Source: Actinomycetota bacterium (lineage in GTDB: Bacteria; Actinomycetota; Actinomycetes; Streptosporangiales; Streptosporangiaceae). From it: a stretch of DNA of 64,000 nucleotides. Both the position numbers and the translations under genes were made by a program. Below the pieces are notes generated by a model that saw only the letters and a program-made list of their open reading frames with translations, did not search any database and had not been told where the DNA came from. Where the stretch lies: contig JAFAYQ010000063.1 in the NCBI GenBank assembly GCA_019240215.1, positions 172,155 to 236,154 of the forward strand, given 5' to 3'. Below, in pieces: positions 24,998-33,530 of the stretch (positions are counted from its first letter, which is position 1; each line of letters opens with the position of its first letter).

Positions 24998-26249
24998 ATT
25001 CGGCTGAGAGCCACGCCATGGCCGCGGTGATCAGCGTCTCGGTGCCGGTGCGCAGGGTCGGCTGCAGCGGCGGCAGGAACTTCGGTGAGTGATTGCTGGG
25101 CAGGTCCATCAGCCGCCCGGCCTTCTCGGCGGCCAGGTACTTGTCCCGGTCGGTCCGGCCGATGCCCCAGTAGCAGTAGGGCACGTGGGCGGCGTCGGGG
25201 ATCTCGCTGAAGTCCTCGCTGACCGTCTGCCGGTCCAGTTCGAGGGCGTTGTCCTTCAGCTGGGCGGCGAACGCGGCCGCCACCCGGGCGGTGGATGTGT
25301 CGTCGTTGTCGGTCAGCGGGAACGTGCCCAGCGTCTCGAACTCCGGGTCCTTGGGCGAGCCGGTGGCCTGGCACTCGGCCCGCACGATCCGCTGGATCGC
25401 GGCCAGCACCCGCGCGCGGGTCGCCTGCGAGAACGTGCGCAGGTTGAGCTGCAGGACGGCCAGGTCGGGGATCACGTTGCTGCGGGTGCCGGCCTGGACG
25501 CTGCCGGCCGTCAGCACCACGGTGTCGCCCGGCGTGACCTCGCGGGCGACGATCGTCTGCAGCCGGACGATGATCATGGCCGCCAGCACCACCGGATCGA
25601 TGCAGTCCTGCGGCAGCGCCCCGTGGCCACCGCGGCCGTAGATGGTGACCTTGATGCTGTCCTCGGTCGCCATGAACAGGCCGGCCCGAGTGCCGGCGGT
25701 CCCGGCGATGCCGGGCAGCAGATGCTGGGTGAGGGCGACGTCGGGGGTGGGGATGCGCTGGTACAGGCCGTCGTCGACCATGCCCTGGGCGCCGTCGCCG
25801 GTCTCCTCGGCCGGCTGGAACAGCGCGATCAGCGTGCCGCCCCACCGCTGGGGCTGGCCGCCCAGTAGCCGGGCCGCGCCCAGCAGGCAGGACATGTGCA
25901 TGTCGTGGCCGCAGGCGTGGGCCACCGGGATCTGCTGGCCGTCGGCGCCGGTGGTGGTCACCGTGCTCGCGTAGTCGACGCCGGTGTCCTCGGCGATCGG
26001 CAGCGCGTCGAGCTCGGCTCGCAGCAGCACGATCGGCCCGCGGCCGTGGGCCAGGGTGCCGACCACCCCGGTGCCGCCGATGCCGGTCTGCACGGTGAGA
26101 CCCAGCTGGTCCAGCTCGGTGGCGACGGCGGCGGCGGTGCGGTGCTCGGCGTGGGACAGCTCGGGATGGCGGTGCAGGTCCTTGTAGAACGCTTCCTGGT
26201 CCGCCTGCTGGGCCGGGTAACCCGCCATGATCTCGTCGACGCTGCTCAT
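24996..26249 (-). CDS. M20-family amidohydrolase
   Basis: A 417-residue metallo-amidohydrolase of the HipO/aminoacylase type. FYKDLHRHPELSHAEHRTA opens the catalytic domain. The metal site shows VAHACGHDMHMSCLLGAARL and FQPAEETGDGAQGMV, with the catalytic Glu in AEE. The lid/dimerisation domain carries GRGGHGALPQDCIDPV, and SEDFSEIP supplies the last ligands. The family removes acyl groups from amino acids such as hippurate or indole conjugates; the substrate is not deducible. ATG at 26249 fits the family N terminus, although only a weak GGCGG precedes it. Confidence 0.9.
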   Translation of the reverse strand: MSSVDEIMAGYPAQQADQEAFYKDLHRHPELSHAEHRTAAAVATELDQLGLTVQTGIGGTGVVGTLAHGRGPIVLLRAELDALPIAEDTGVDYASTVTTTGADGQQIPVAHACGHDMHMSCLLGAARLLGGQPQRWGGTLIALFQPAEETGDGAQGMVDDGLYQRIPTPDVALTQHLLPGIAGTAGTRAGLFMATEDSIKVTIYGRGGHGALPQDCIDPVVLAAMIIVRLQTIVAREVTPGDTVVLTAGSVQAGTRSNVIPDLAVLQLNLRTFSQATRARVLAAIQRIVRAECQATGSPKDPEFETLGTFPLTDNDDTSTARVAAAFAAQLKDNALELDRQTVSEDFSEIPDAAHVPYCYWGIGRTDRDKYLAAEKAGRLMDLPSNHSPKFLPPLQPTLRTGTETLITAAMAWLSAE

Positions 26250-26498
26250 GCCGCCAGCATGGTCGGCCGGGGCGCCGGCCGCGCCCGTGGAACTCCCGGG
26301 CCCTGACCAGGGCCGGGCACGGGTCCGAGCGGCGCGGCCGGCGGTCACGGTTACGCCCAGGCCCTTGCGCACGGCTATCAGCCCGCGATGATCGTCATGG
26401 GCGTCCTTGTGTGTGGCGGCGGCGCTGGTTTGGCCGCCGTGTTCGTCACCGGCCGCCGCCCAACCGGCCACCGGAGTCAGCAGCACTGGAGGAACCGT

Positions 26499-27230
26499 AT
26501 GACCACCGCACCACAACTGGCCGGTCAGATCGTCGTCGTCCTCGGCGGCAGCGCCGGCATGGGCCTGGAGACCGCCCGCCGCGCCCGCGCCGAAGGGGCC
26601 GAGGTGATCCTGACCGGCCGCGACCCGGAGCGCCTGGGCCACGCCGCCCAGGAGGTGGGAGCGCTGAGCACGGCCGTTTTCGACGTCACCGATCCGGCCG
26701 CGCTCGGCCGGTTCTTCGACTCCCTGCCGGGGCCGTTCGACCACCTGCTGCTGACCGGCCCCGGCCCCTACTACGCGCCGCTGACCGACCTCGAACGTGA
26801 GCGGGCCCTCGCCGACCTGGCCACCCACCTGTGGCTGCCGATCGCCGTCACCCAGCACGCCATCGGGCGGGTCCGGGCCGGCGGCACCCTGCTGTTCATC
26901 GGCGGCACCGGCGGCCGCCGCCGGGGCGCCGGCATGTCGCTCATCTCGGCGGCTACCGCGGCCGGGCCCGCCCTGGTCGCCAACCTGGCCCTGGAGGCGG
27001 CGCCGATCCGGGTCAACCTGATCGCGGCCGGCTTCGTCGACACGCCGCTGTCGGCCACCCTGCTCGGCGACGGCCTCGAGCAGCGGCGCGAGCAGCTGCG
27101 GGCCACGCTGCCGATCGGCCGGGTGGTCGGGCCGGCCGACGTGGCCGCGCTGGCCGTGCACCTCATGGTCAACACCGCGCTGACCGGCGCCACCTACGAC
27201 ATCGACGGCGGCCAGCAGCTCGTGCCCTGA
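26499..27230 (+). CDS. Atypical short-chain dehydrogenase/reductase
   Basis: A 243-residue SDR-fold protein. The cofactor motif is VVVLGGSAGMGLETARRAR and the NADP-type basic residue is in TGRDPERL. However, the usual catalytic YxxxK is absent: the aligned stretch reads RRGAGMSLISAATAAGPALV, with no Tyr or Lys in place, and the NNAG-type motif is LLTGPGP. PIRVNLIAAGFVDTPLSA is the normal SDR substrate-loop region. It may be a binding protein or an SDR with different chemistry. GGAGGA five bases upstream fixes the ATG. Confidence 0.82.
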   Translation: MTTAPQLAGQIVVVLGGSAGMGLETARRARAEGAEVILTGRDPERLGHAAQEVGALSTAVFDVTDPAALGRFFDSLPGPFDHLLLTGPGPYYAPLTDLERERALADLATHLWLPIAVTQHAIGRVRAGGTLLFIGGTGGRRRGAGMSLISAATAAGPALVANLALEAAPIRVNLIAAGFVDTPLSATLLGDGLEQRREQLRATLPIGRVVGPADVAALAVHLMVNTALTGATYDIDGGQQLVP

Positions 27231-27257
27231 GCCTCAGCCGGTGCTGAGCCTCAGCCG
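27227..27257. repeat. Short tandem repeat over two stop codons
   Basis: CTGAGCCTCAGCCG occurs at 27227-27240 and 27244-27257 (period 17 bp). The first copy contains the SDR stop and the second contains the stop of the convergent hpnH gene. Confidence 0.6.
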
Positions 27258-28252
27258 ACGAAGGCGCGCAGGCTCTCCTTGAGCGACCCCATCGTGGCCA
27301 GCACCGCGGTCGGCTCGTAGCCGCAGTGGGCCATGCAGTTGTCGCAGCGCGGGTCCTTGCCGCGGCCGAAGCTGTCCCAGTCGGTGGTGTCCAGCAGCTC
27401 CTGCCAGGTCTCGGCGAACCCGTCCTCGAGCAGATAACAGGGCCGCTGCCAGCCCTGCAGGGTGTACAGCGGCACACCCCAGGGGGTGCACTCGAAGTCT
27501 CGCTTGCCCTCCAGGAAGTCCAGGTAGAGCTGCGAGTGGTTGAAGCGCCACTTCTTGCGGCGGCCCTCCGCGAACGCCTTGCTGAACAGCTCCCGGGTCT
27601 GGGTCACGCCCAGGAAGCGGTCCTGGTCGGGGGCCTTCTCGTAAGCGTAGCCGGGGGCGATCTCCAGCCGGTCGACGCCGAGCTCGTCGTTGATGTAGTC
27701 GAGGGTGTCGATCAGGTCCTGCGGGGTCTCGGTGTTGAACACGGTGGTGTTGGTGTACACCGTGAAGCCCTTGGACTTGGCCAGCTTGATCGCCGCGACC
27801 GCCTGGTCGAAGACGCCCTGCTTGGACACGGCCTCGTCGTGCCGCTCGCCGATGCCGTCCAGGTGCACCATCCAGGCGAAGTTCTTGTTCGGCTTGAACT
27901 TGTCGATGTGCTTGGGCAGCAGCACCGCGTTGGTGCAGAGGACCACGAACTTCTTGCGCTTGAGCAGCTCCTCCAGGATCAGGTGGACCTGCGGGTGCAT
28001 GAGCGGCTCGCCGCCGGCGATCGACACCATCGGCGCACCGCACTCCTCGACCGCGGCGACCGCCTGCTCGACCGACATCCGCTGCTTGAGCAGCGTGTGC
28101 GGCTGCTGGATCTTGCCGCAGCCCGCGCACTTGAGGTTGCAGGCGTACAGCGGCTCGAGCTCCATGATCAGCGGATACTTCTCGACCCGCTTGATCTTCT
28201 GCTTCATCAGGTAGGTCCCGAGCTTCACCGTCAGGTGGAGTGGCATGGCCAT
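27251..28252 (-). CDS. hpnH: Adenosyl-hopene transferase HpnH, radical SAM
   Basis: A 333-residue radical SAM enzyme. The cluster motif is C38-x3-C42-x2-C45 in LYACNLKCAGCGKIQQPHT. MVSIAGGEPLMHPQV is the GGE SAM-binding motif. A C-terminal cysteine set lies in KDPRCDNCMAHCGYEPTA. The sequence PLHLTVKLGTYLMKQK at the N terminus and GRGKDPRCDNC near the end are typical of HpnH, which adds the 5'-deoxyadenosyl group of SAM to diploptene, giving adenosylhopane for side-chain-extended hopanoids. Other hpn/shc genes are absent here, so this copy is isolated. It is divergent from a TetR gene across a perfect inverted repeat. Confidence 0.92.
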   Translation of the reverse strand: MAMPLHLTVKLGTYLMKQKIKRVEKYPLIMELEPLYACNLKCAGCGKIQQPHTLLKQRMSVEQAVAAVEECGAPMVSIAGGEPLMHPQVHLILEELLKRKKFVVLCTNAVLLPKHIDKFKPNKNFAWMVHLDGIGERHDEAVSKQGVFDQAVAAIKLAKSKGFTVYTNTTVFNTETPQDLIDTLDYINDELGVDRLEIAPGYAYEKAPDQDRFLGVTQTRELFSKAFAEGRRKKWRFNHSQLYLDFLEGKRDFECTPWGVPLYTLQGWQRPCYLLEDGFAETWQELLDTTDWDSFGRGKDPRCDNCMAHCGYEPTAVLATMGSLKESLRAFVG

Positions 28253-28328
28253 GGGTTTCGTCGCCTCCGTGTCCCCGAGCCGCGCAGCGGGCCTCCCGCC
28301 GCGGCCGCTGGCATGCAGCCTGTGTGGA

Positions 28329-28345
28329 ACATACACGCTGTATGT
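28329..28345. promoter_or_regulatory. TetR-type operator between hpnH and tetR
   Basis: ACATACA-CGC-TGTATGT is a perfect 7-bp inverted repeat with a 3-bp centre. It lies 76 bp from the hpnH start and 14 bp from the TetR start, the expected position for an autoregulatory operator. Confidence 0.65.
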
Positions 28346-28359
28346 CTCATGATGTAGGT

Positions 28360-28965
28360 ATGGCAGCGAAACCGCAACCGCGCCGGGCCGAGCACGCGTC
28401 GGACACCCGGGCCGCCCTGGTCGCCTCCGCGCGCCGCCTTTTCGCTGCTCAGGGCTTCGACGCCACCGGGACCGAGCAGATCGTGGCTGACGCCCGTGTC
28501 ACCCGCGGCGCGCTCTACCACCACTTCCGCGACAAGGCCGACCTGTTCCGGGCGGTGATGGCGGAGGCGGCCGGCTCGGTCGCCCAGCGGCTGATCGACG
28601 AGCAGCTGGCCTCCGAGGCGGCCTCCCCGCTGGCCGAGATCCAGGCCGGCATCGCCGCCTACCTAGACGTCTGCGTGACCGGCGACTTCCAGCGGATCGT
28701 GCTGGTCGACGGGCCGCGGGTGCTCGGCTCGGACGCCTGGGACGAGCTGGTCGAGCGCTACGGGCGCGGCATCCTCGAGGAGTGGCTGGAGCGCTGCGTG
28801 CAGGCCGGTGACCTGGACGCCGTCCCCATCCGGGCGCTGGCCCGGCTGCTGATCGCGATGCTGACCGAGGCCAGCCTGGCCATCGCCCGTTCGGCCGAGC
28901 CGCCCGCGACCCGGGACGAGCTCGGCATGGTGCTCGAGCGGCTGCTGGCCGGCCTCCGGCCATAG
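28360..28965 (+). CDS. TetR-family regulator divergent from hpnH
   Basis: A 201-residue TetR repressor. The HTH spans TRAALVASARRLFAAQGFDA, GTEQIVADARVTRGALYHHF and RDKADLFRAVM. The C-terminal ligand domain includes DGPRVLGSDAWDELVERYG. The ATG at 28360 is chosen because it places the HTH at the normal distance from the N terminus and keeps the operator outside the gene. No clear SD sequence is seen. It most probably represses itself and hpnH; a hydrophobic ligand would be expected but is not shown. Confidence 0.9.
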   Translation: MAAKPQPRRAEHASDTRAALVASARRLFAAQGFDATGTEQIVADARVTRGALYHHFRDKADLFRAVMAEAAGSVAQRLIDEQLASEAASPLAEIQAGIAAYLDVCVTGDFQRIVLVDGPRVLGSDAWDELVERYGRGILEEWLERCVQAGDLDAVPIRALARLLIAMLTEASLAIARSAEPPATRDELGMVLERLLAGLRP

Positions 28966-29080
28966 CCGGCGGGCCAGGTCGCCGGCCAGGGATGGGGCCA
29001 GGGTCCAGCCCGGGTGTGAGTGACGGCTCGCGGCGCGATTGTTGATGTCATGAGCACTGCTGGGCGGGCCGGCACCACGA

Positions 29081-29692
29081 TCACGCCAGGTAATGCTGGA
29101 CCGACGGGGCGACGGCGGCCACCACGGCAGTGGCCGGCAGCGACGCCAGCGGCTCGAACCGCAGGATGTAACGGCACAGGGCCAGGCCCAGCAGCTGAGT
29201 GGCGATGAAGGCGGCCCGCTCGGCCGCCCCGTCGTCGCCCAGGGCGGCGGCGACCGGTCCGGCTATCTGCTGGCTGAGGACCGCCTGGAGCTGCCCGGCC
29301 ACCGTCTCGCTGGTGGCCGCGGTCCGCAGCATGGCGATCAGGTCGTCGCCCTGGCGCGGGTCCTCCCACCGGTCGACGAAGTGGCGTACCAGCTGCTCAC
29401 CCCGGTCGCTGGGCGGCGCCGAGCGCAGGTCAACGGCCTGCAGGTCCATGGTCACGGCGGCCGTGAACAGCCCCGCCTTGGACTGGAAGTAGCGCATGAC
29501 CATCGAGGCGTCGACGCCGGCCCGGGCGGCCACCGCCCGGATCGTCGCCTGCTCGTACCCGCGGGCGGCGAACGTCGCCCGGGCCGCGTCGAGGATGGCC
29601 CGGCGGGTGCCCGCGGACCGGGGGCCGCCGGTCCCCGGCACCGCCGTGGCCGGACGGGCGGCCGGGTTCGTGGTGGGGCTGCTGTCGCTCAC
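29081..29692 (-). CDS. TetR-family regulator divergent from the Usp-fusion gene
   Basis: A 203-residue TetR regulator with HTH RRAILDAARATFAARGYEQA, IRAVAARAGVDASMVMRYF and QSKAGLFTAAV. The C-terminal domain LLRTAATSETVAGQLQAVLS...LLGLALCRYILRFEPLAS belongs to the TetR_C group often controlling exporters. The GTG start has no SD, but TAAGTT lies six bases upstream, consistent with a leaderless mRNA. The 112-bp gap to the divergent membrane-protein gene holds several dyads. It probably represses itself and that gene. Confidence 0.9.
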   Translation of the reverse strand: MSDSSPTTNPAARPATAVPGTGGPRSAGTRRAILDAARATFAARGYEQATIRAVAARAGVDASMVMRYFQSKAGLFTAAVTMDLQAVDLRSAPPSDRGEQLVRHFVDRWEDPRQGDDLIAMLRTAATSETVAGQLQAVLSQQIAGPVAAALGDDGAAERAAFIATQLLGLALCRYILRFEPLASLPATAVVAAVAPSVQHYLA

Positions 29693-29698
29693 CCGCCC

Positions 29699-29704
29699 AA
29701 CTTA
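29699..29704 (-). promoter_or_regulatory. Putative -10 element, leaderless tetR
   Basis: TAAGTT on the minus strand ends six bases before the GTG at 29692. No Shine-Dalgarno sequence is present. Confidence 0.35.
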
Positions 29705-29708
29705 GCTT

Positions 29709-29785
29709 ATGCCAACGCATGTTTGCCAACACTTGTTGACAAACGGATCAATCGCGCCTAGCGTGATGCCAACAAACGTTTGCAT
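29709..29785. promoter_or_regulatory. Cluster of dyads, likely TetR operators
   Basis: ATGCCAACGCATGTTTGC (29709-29726) and ATGCCAACAAACGTTTGCAT (29766-29785) share half-sites. CAACACTTGTTG (29727-29738) is a dyad, and CAAACGTTTG (29773-29782) is a perfect 10-bp palindrome. All lie between the divergent TetR and membrane-protein starts. Confidence 0.55.
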
Positions 29786-29804
29786 TCTCAAGGGGACGAC
29801 TCCG

Positions 29805-31343
29805 GTGGCGGCCAGGCACGCAGACCATCACCGCGGGCAGCCGGTGAAGTACCGGGCGCTCGCGGGCTTCATCATCGCCAGCGCGGCGTTCGCCGCGATC
29901 TTCGTGGCGCTGACCCTCAGCGCCTTCCACGCGCCGCGACCGCATGACCTGCCGGTCGGTATCGCCGGCCCGGCCGCGGCCACCAGCCGGATCGAGCAGG
30001 CCGTGGACACCGGGCTGCCGGGTGCGTTCAGCTGGCGTGGCTACCCGAGCGCGGCCGCCGCCCGGACCGCCATCACCGACCGCCAGGTCGACGGCGCGCT
30101 GATCGCGTCCGGCCCGGACCTGCGGCTGCTGACCGCCGAGGCCGGGGGGACGGCCCCCGCCCAGGCCCTGACCACGGCCGCCCAGGCGGTCGCCGCCAAG
30201 TCCGGGCGCCACTTGCTGGTGACCGACGTGGTACCGCCCGGGCCCCGCGACACCCAGGCCTTGTCACCGTTCTTCGTCCTGCTCAGCGTGCTGATTCCCA
30301 GCCTCGCGGCCGGCTCCGGATCGGCGCTCGCCTTCCGCCGGGCTCACCCGGCCCTGGCCGCGGCCGCCCCGGCGGCGGTGGCCGTCGCCATCGGGGTGGT
30401 GTGCGCGGCCGTCGCCGATGGCTTGGCCGGGCTGGGTCACTACGGCGAGCTGGCCGGCCTGGTCGCACTGTTCTCGCTGGCAGTGGCCGCGCCGACCGCG
30501 CTGCTGGCCCGGATCTGGCCGCCCCTGGTCACGGTGGCGGTGCTGGTCCTGATCGTGTTCGGGATCCCGGTCAGCGGCGGGCCGGCCAACCTGGCCAGCT
30601 TCGCCCCGGCCTGGCTGCGGGTCCTCAACCCGGCGCTGCCGCTCGGCGTCGCCGCCAACGCCATCCGCAACATCGTCTACTTCGGCGGCCACGCCACCGC
30701 GGTCCGGCTGGCGGTGCTGGCCAGCTGGGCGGTGGCCGGGGTGATCGGGGTCGCCCTGGTCACCGCGCTCCGGCGGCGGCGCCCGGCCCCGGTCGCGGCC
30801 GGAGCTGGGGCCGGAGCTGGGGCCGGGGCACTTCCGGCCATCGTCGGCCCGGGCCCCGCCCAGCCGGGCTGGACCTCGTTCCCGGCCCCGCCGGAGACCG
30901 CCGCCGCCCAGCCGATCACGCTGATCGTCGGCTTCGATGATTCGGAGCCCGCCCAGCGGGCGCTGAGCTGGGCGGCCAGTCTGCTGCGAGCCCGGTCCGG
31001 CACCCTGCACGTCGTCTACGCCGACCATCCGCTCATCGACAGCGACCTGTCCGGGTTCGCCCACACCGAGATGGAGGAGAACCGCGACGCCAAGGCGGCC
31101 GGGGTGGCCGACGCCGCCCGCCAGATCGCGGCCGCGACCGGCATCCCGTACACGTTCGAGCGCCGCCAGGAGTCCCCGGTCGACGCGATCTTGTCGGTGG
31201 CCGGCGCCGAGGACGCGGTCGAGCCCGGCCGGACCCCGATCATCGTGACCGGCCGCTCGCACCACCTGCCGCACCGGGTCCTCGGCTCGGTCCCGGTCGA
31301 GCTGCTGCACCAGTCGCCCTATCCGGTGCTGACGATCACCTGA
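29805..31343 (+). CDS. Membrane protein fused to a universal stress protein domain
   Basis: A 512-residue protein. Residues ~15-340 resemble ABC-2/YhgE-like permeases: an N-terminal helix (ALAGFIIASAAFAAIFVALT), an extracytoplasmic domain (VGIAGPAAATSRIEQAV...DRQVDGALI), then five or six helices. A GAGAGAGAG linker leads to a C-terminal Usp domain: ITLIVGFDDSEPAQRALSWA, HVVYADHP and IIVTGRSHHLPHRVLGSVPVELL, the last close to the Usp ATP-binding G-x2-G-x9-G(S/T). The GTG at 29805 is preferred to ATG at 29766, since the latter lies in the operator dyad and AGGGGA precedes the GTG. The fusion suggests nucleotide-responsive transport. Control by the divergent TetR is likely. Confidence 0.82.
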   Translation: MAARHADHHRGQPVKYRALAGFIIASAAFAAIFVALTLSAFHAPRPHDLPVGIAGPAAATSRIEQAVDTGLPGAFSWRGYPSAAAARTAITDRQVDGALIASGPDLRLLTAEAGGTAPAQALTTAAQAVAAKSGRHLLVTDVVPPGPRDTQALSPFFVLLSVLIPSLAAGSGSALAFRRAHPALAAAAPAAVAVAIGVVCAAVADGLAGLGHYGELAGLVALFSLAVAAPTALLARIWPPLVTVAVLVLIVFGIPVSGGPANLASFAPAWLRVLNPALPLGVAANAIRNIVYFGGHATAVRLAVLASWAVAGVIGVALVTALRRRRPAPVAAGAGAGAGAGALPAIVGPGPAQPGWTSFPAPPETAAAQPITLIVGFDDSEPAQRALSWAASLLRARSGTLHVVYADHPLIDSDLSGFAHTEMEENRDAKAAGVADAARQIAAATGIPYTFERRQESPVDAILSVAGAEDAVEPGRTPIIVTGRSHHLPHRVLGSVPVELLHQSPYPVLTIT

Positions 31344-31415
31344 CGCCGTCGCGGAGGCCCTTTCGGCAGTTGTCTAAAGTTGCGCCTGGGATCTTGAAGC
31401 CGAGGGGCGGATACT

Positions 31416-33323
31416 TTGAGCGTGAGCCGACGTGGTGCTGCCCGGGGGGCCCTCGCGCTGGGCGCCCTGGGCGTGGTCTTCGGTGACATCGGGACCAGCC
31501 CGCTGTACACGCTGCAGACGCTGTTCGACCCGAGCGACCCGCACCCGGTCAAGGTGTCGCGCGAGAGCATCTTCGGGGTCGTGTCGCTGATCTTCTGGTC
31601 GATAACGATCATCGTCACCGTCACCTACGTCGTGCTCATCATGCGGGCCGACAACGACGGCGAGGGCGGCATCATGGCCCTCATCGCGCTGATCCGCCGG
31701 CGGGCGGTGCCCGGCGGGCGCCGGGCCAAGCTGATCCTGGCCGGCCTGGGGATCTTCGGGGCCTCGCTGTTCCTGGGCGACAGCATGATCACGCCCGCCA
31801 TCTCGGTGCTGTCGGCGGTCGAGGGGGTCGAGGTGGCCGCGCCGTCGGTGTCGAACATCGTCATCCCGATCACGGTGGTGATCATCGTGATCCTGTTCAT
31901 GGCGCAACGGCTCGGCACCGGGACCGTGGGCAAGGCGTTCGGCCCGATCATGGCGGTGTGGTTCGTGATCGTGGGCCTGATCGGGATCAAGGGCATCGCC
32001 GCCCACCCGGTTATCCTCGAGGCGCTGTCGCCCAGCTACGCGGTCAGCTTCCTGTTCGGCCACTTCGGCACCGCGTTCTTCTCGCTGACGGCCGTGGTGC
32101 TGGCCGTCACCGGGGCCGAGGCGCTCTACGCGGACATGGGCCACTTCGGCCGCAGTCCGGTCCGGCGAGCCTGGATCCTGGTCGTGTTCCCGGCCTGCGC
32201 GCTGAGCTACTTCGGCCAGGGCGCGCTGATCCTGGGCCGCCCGTCCACCATCAGCAACCCGTTCTTCCTGGCCGCGCCGGGCTGGGGCCGGCTCCCGCTG
32301 GTGATCCTGGCCACCGTGGCCACCGTGATCGCCTCGCAGGCGGTCATCAGCGGCGCGTTCTCGGTCGCCCACCAGGCCGGCCAGCTCGGCTATCTGCCGC
32401 GGCTGCGCATCCAGTACACCTCCGAAGAGATGATGGGCCAGATCTACGTCCCGTGGATCAACTGGCTGCTGCTGGCGGGCGTGCTCACGCTGGTGCTGGC
32501 CTTCCAGACCTCGGCCCACCTGGCCTACGCCTACGGCACCGCCGTGACCGGGACGATCACGATCACCACGCTGCTGTTCTTCTACTACGCCCGGCACCAG
32601 TGGCGCTGGCCGCTGTGGATCGTGGTGACCGGCGCCGGCATCCTGCTCGCGATCGACCTGCTGTTCTTCGCGGCCAACCTGACCAAGCTGACCCACGGGG
32701 CGTGGCTGCCGCTGCTCATCGGCATCACCGCGTTCACCGTGTTCACCACCTGGCAGCGCGGTCGCGAGCTGGTCACCGAGAAACGCGACCGCGACGAGGG
32801 CGATCTGCGCCACTTCGTGGTGGAACTGCACGCCATGAAGCCGCCGTTGCCGCGGGTGCCGGGTACCGCCATCTTCCTCAACCGCGGCAAGGCCACCACC
32901 CCGCTGGCGTTGCGGGCCAACGTCGAGCACAACGAGATCCTGCACCAGCAGGTCATCATCCTGGCCCTGGAGACGGTGCCGGCCCCGCACGTCCCGGCCG
33001 CCGACCGGCTCAGGACCGACGACCTCGGGTTCAAGCACGACGGGATCATGCACGTCACCGCCCGCTTCGGCTACATGGACAAGGCCAACGTCCCCGGCCT
33101 GGTGCCGCTGATGAACGAGTTCGGCGTGGACGGCTGCGCGCCCAACGCCCGGCTGTCGTACTTCGTGTCGCGCATCGAGCTGGCCCCCGGGCACACCCCG
33201 GGCATGAGCCGCTGGCGCAAACGCCTGTTCATCGCCACCTCCCGCATCACCGCCGACGCGGCCGACTCGTTCGGCCTGCCCCGGGAGCGGACGGTCATCA
33301 TGGGCTCGCGCCTCGAGCTCTGA
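31416..33323 (+). CDS. kup: Kup-family potassium uptake protein
   Basis: A 635-residue K+ transporter. The N terminus LALGALGVVFGDIGTSPLYT is the Kup signature. DNDGEGGIMALIALIRR follows the second helix, and GLGIFGASLFLGDSMITPA and VTGAEALYADMGHFGRSPVR are conserved. About twelve helices occupy residues 10-450. A cytoplasmic C-terminal domain ends RTVIMGSRLEL. It probably works as a K+/H+ symporter. The start is either TTG at 31416 (given) or GTG at 31422; the purine-rich GAGGGGCGG upstream serves both imperfectly. Only 72 bp precede it, with no room for a ydaO-type riboswitch. Confidence 0.95.
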   Translation: MSVSRRGAARGALALGALGVVFGDIGTSPLYTLQTLFDPSDPHPVKVSRESIFGVVSLIFWSITIIVTVTYVVLIMRADNDGEGGIMALIALIRRRAVPGGRRAKLILAGLGIFGASLFLGDSMITPAISVLSAVEGVEVAAPSVSNIVIPITVVIIVILFMAQRLGTGTVGKAFGPIMAVWFVIVGLIGIKGIAAHPVILEALSPSYAVSFLFGHFGTAFFSLTAVVLAVTGAEALYADMGHFGRSPVRRAWILVVFPACALSYFGQGALILGRPSTISNPFFLAAPGWGRLPLVILATVATVIASQAVISGAFSVAHQAGQLGYLPRLRIQYTSEEMMGQIYVPWINWLLLAGVLTLVLAFQTSAHLAYAYGTAVTGTITITTLLFFYYARHQWRWPLWIVVTGAGILLAIDLLFFAANLTKLTHGAWLPLLIGITAFTVFTTWQRGRELVTEKRDRDEGDLRHFVVELHAMKPPLPRVPGTAIFLNRGKATTPLALRANVEHNEILHQQVIILALETVPAPHVPAADRLRTDDLGFKHDGIMHVTARFGYMDKANVPGLVPLMNEFGVDGCAPNARLSYFVSRIELAPGHTPGMSRWRKRLFIATSRITADAADSFGLPRERTVIMGSRLEL

Positions 33324-33530
33324 GCGCACGGGGTCGTCCCACTAGGGATACAACGCATCAGAAATATCGAATCGCCTGTTTATCGGCATAAAAAGGCACC
33401 GGTACAGGATGGGACCGGTATTGAAAAAAGTTGGCCACGAACCCTAGTTTTTCTTGACCAGATGGCGGGGACGCTTCACAATCATCGCGTCCAGATGATC
33501 AGCTTTACCGGGGGACATTCGGAGGAATAC

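Noticed and set aside
31344..31415. Riboswitch (c-di-AMP type) before kup
   Set aside because: Only 72 bp separate the genes, too short for a ydaO-type element, and no conserved pairing was seen.
31374..33329. 650-residue minus-strand frame opposite kup
   Set aside because: It is an antisense shadow; Kup motifs on the plus strand are unmistakable.
33380..33440. Terminator-like repeat after kup (ACCGGTAC...ACCGGTAT)
   Set aside because: The arms are short and the pairing weak, so a terminator cannot be claimed.
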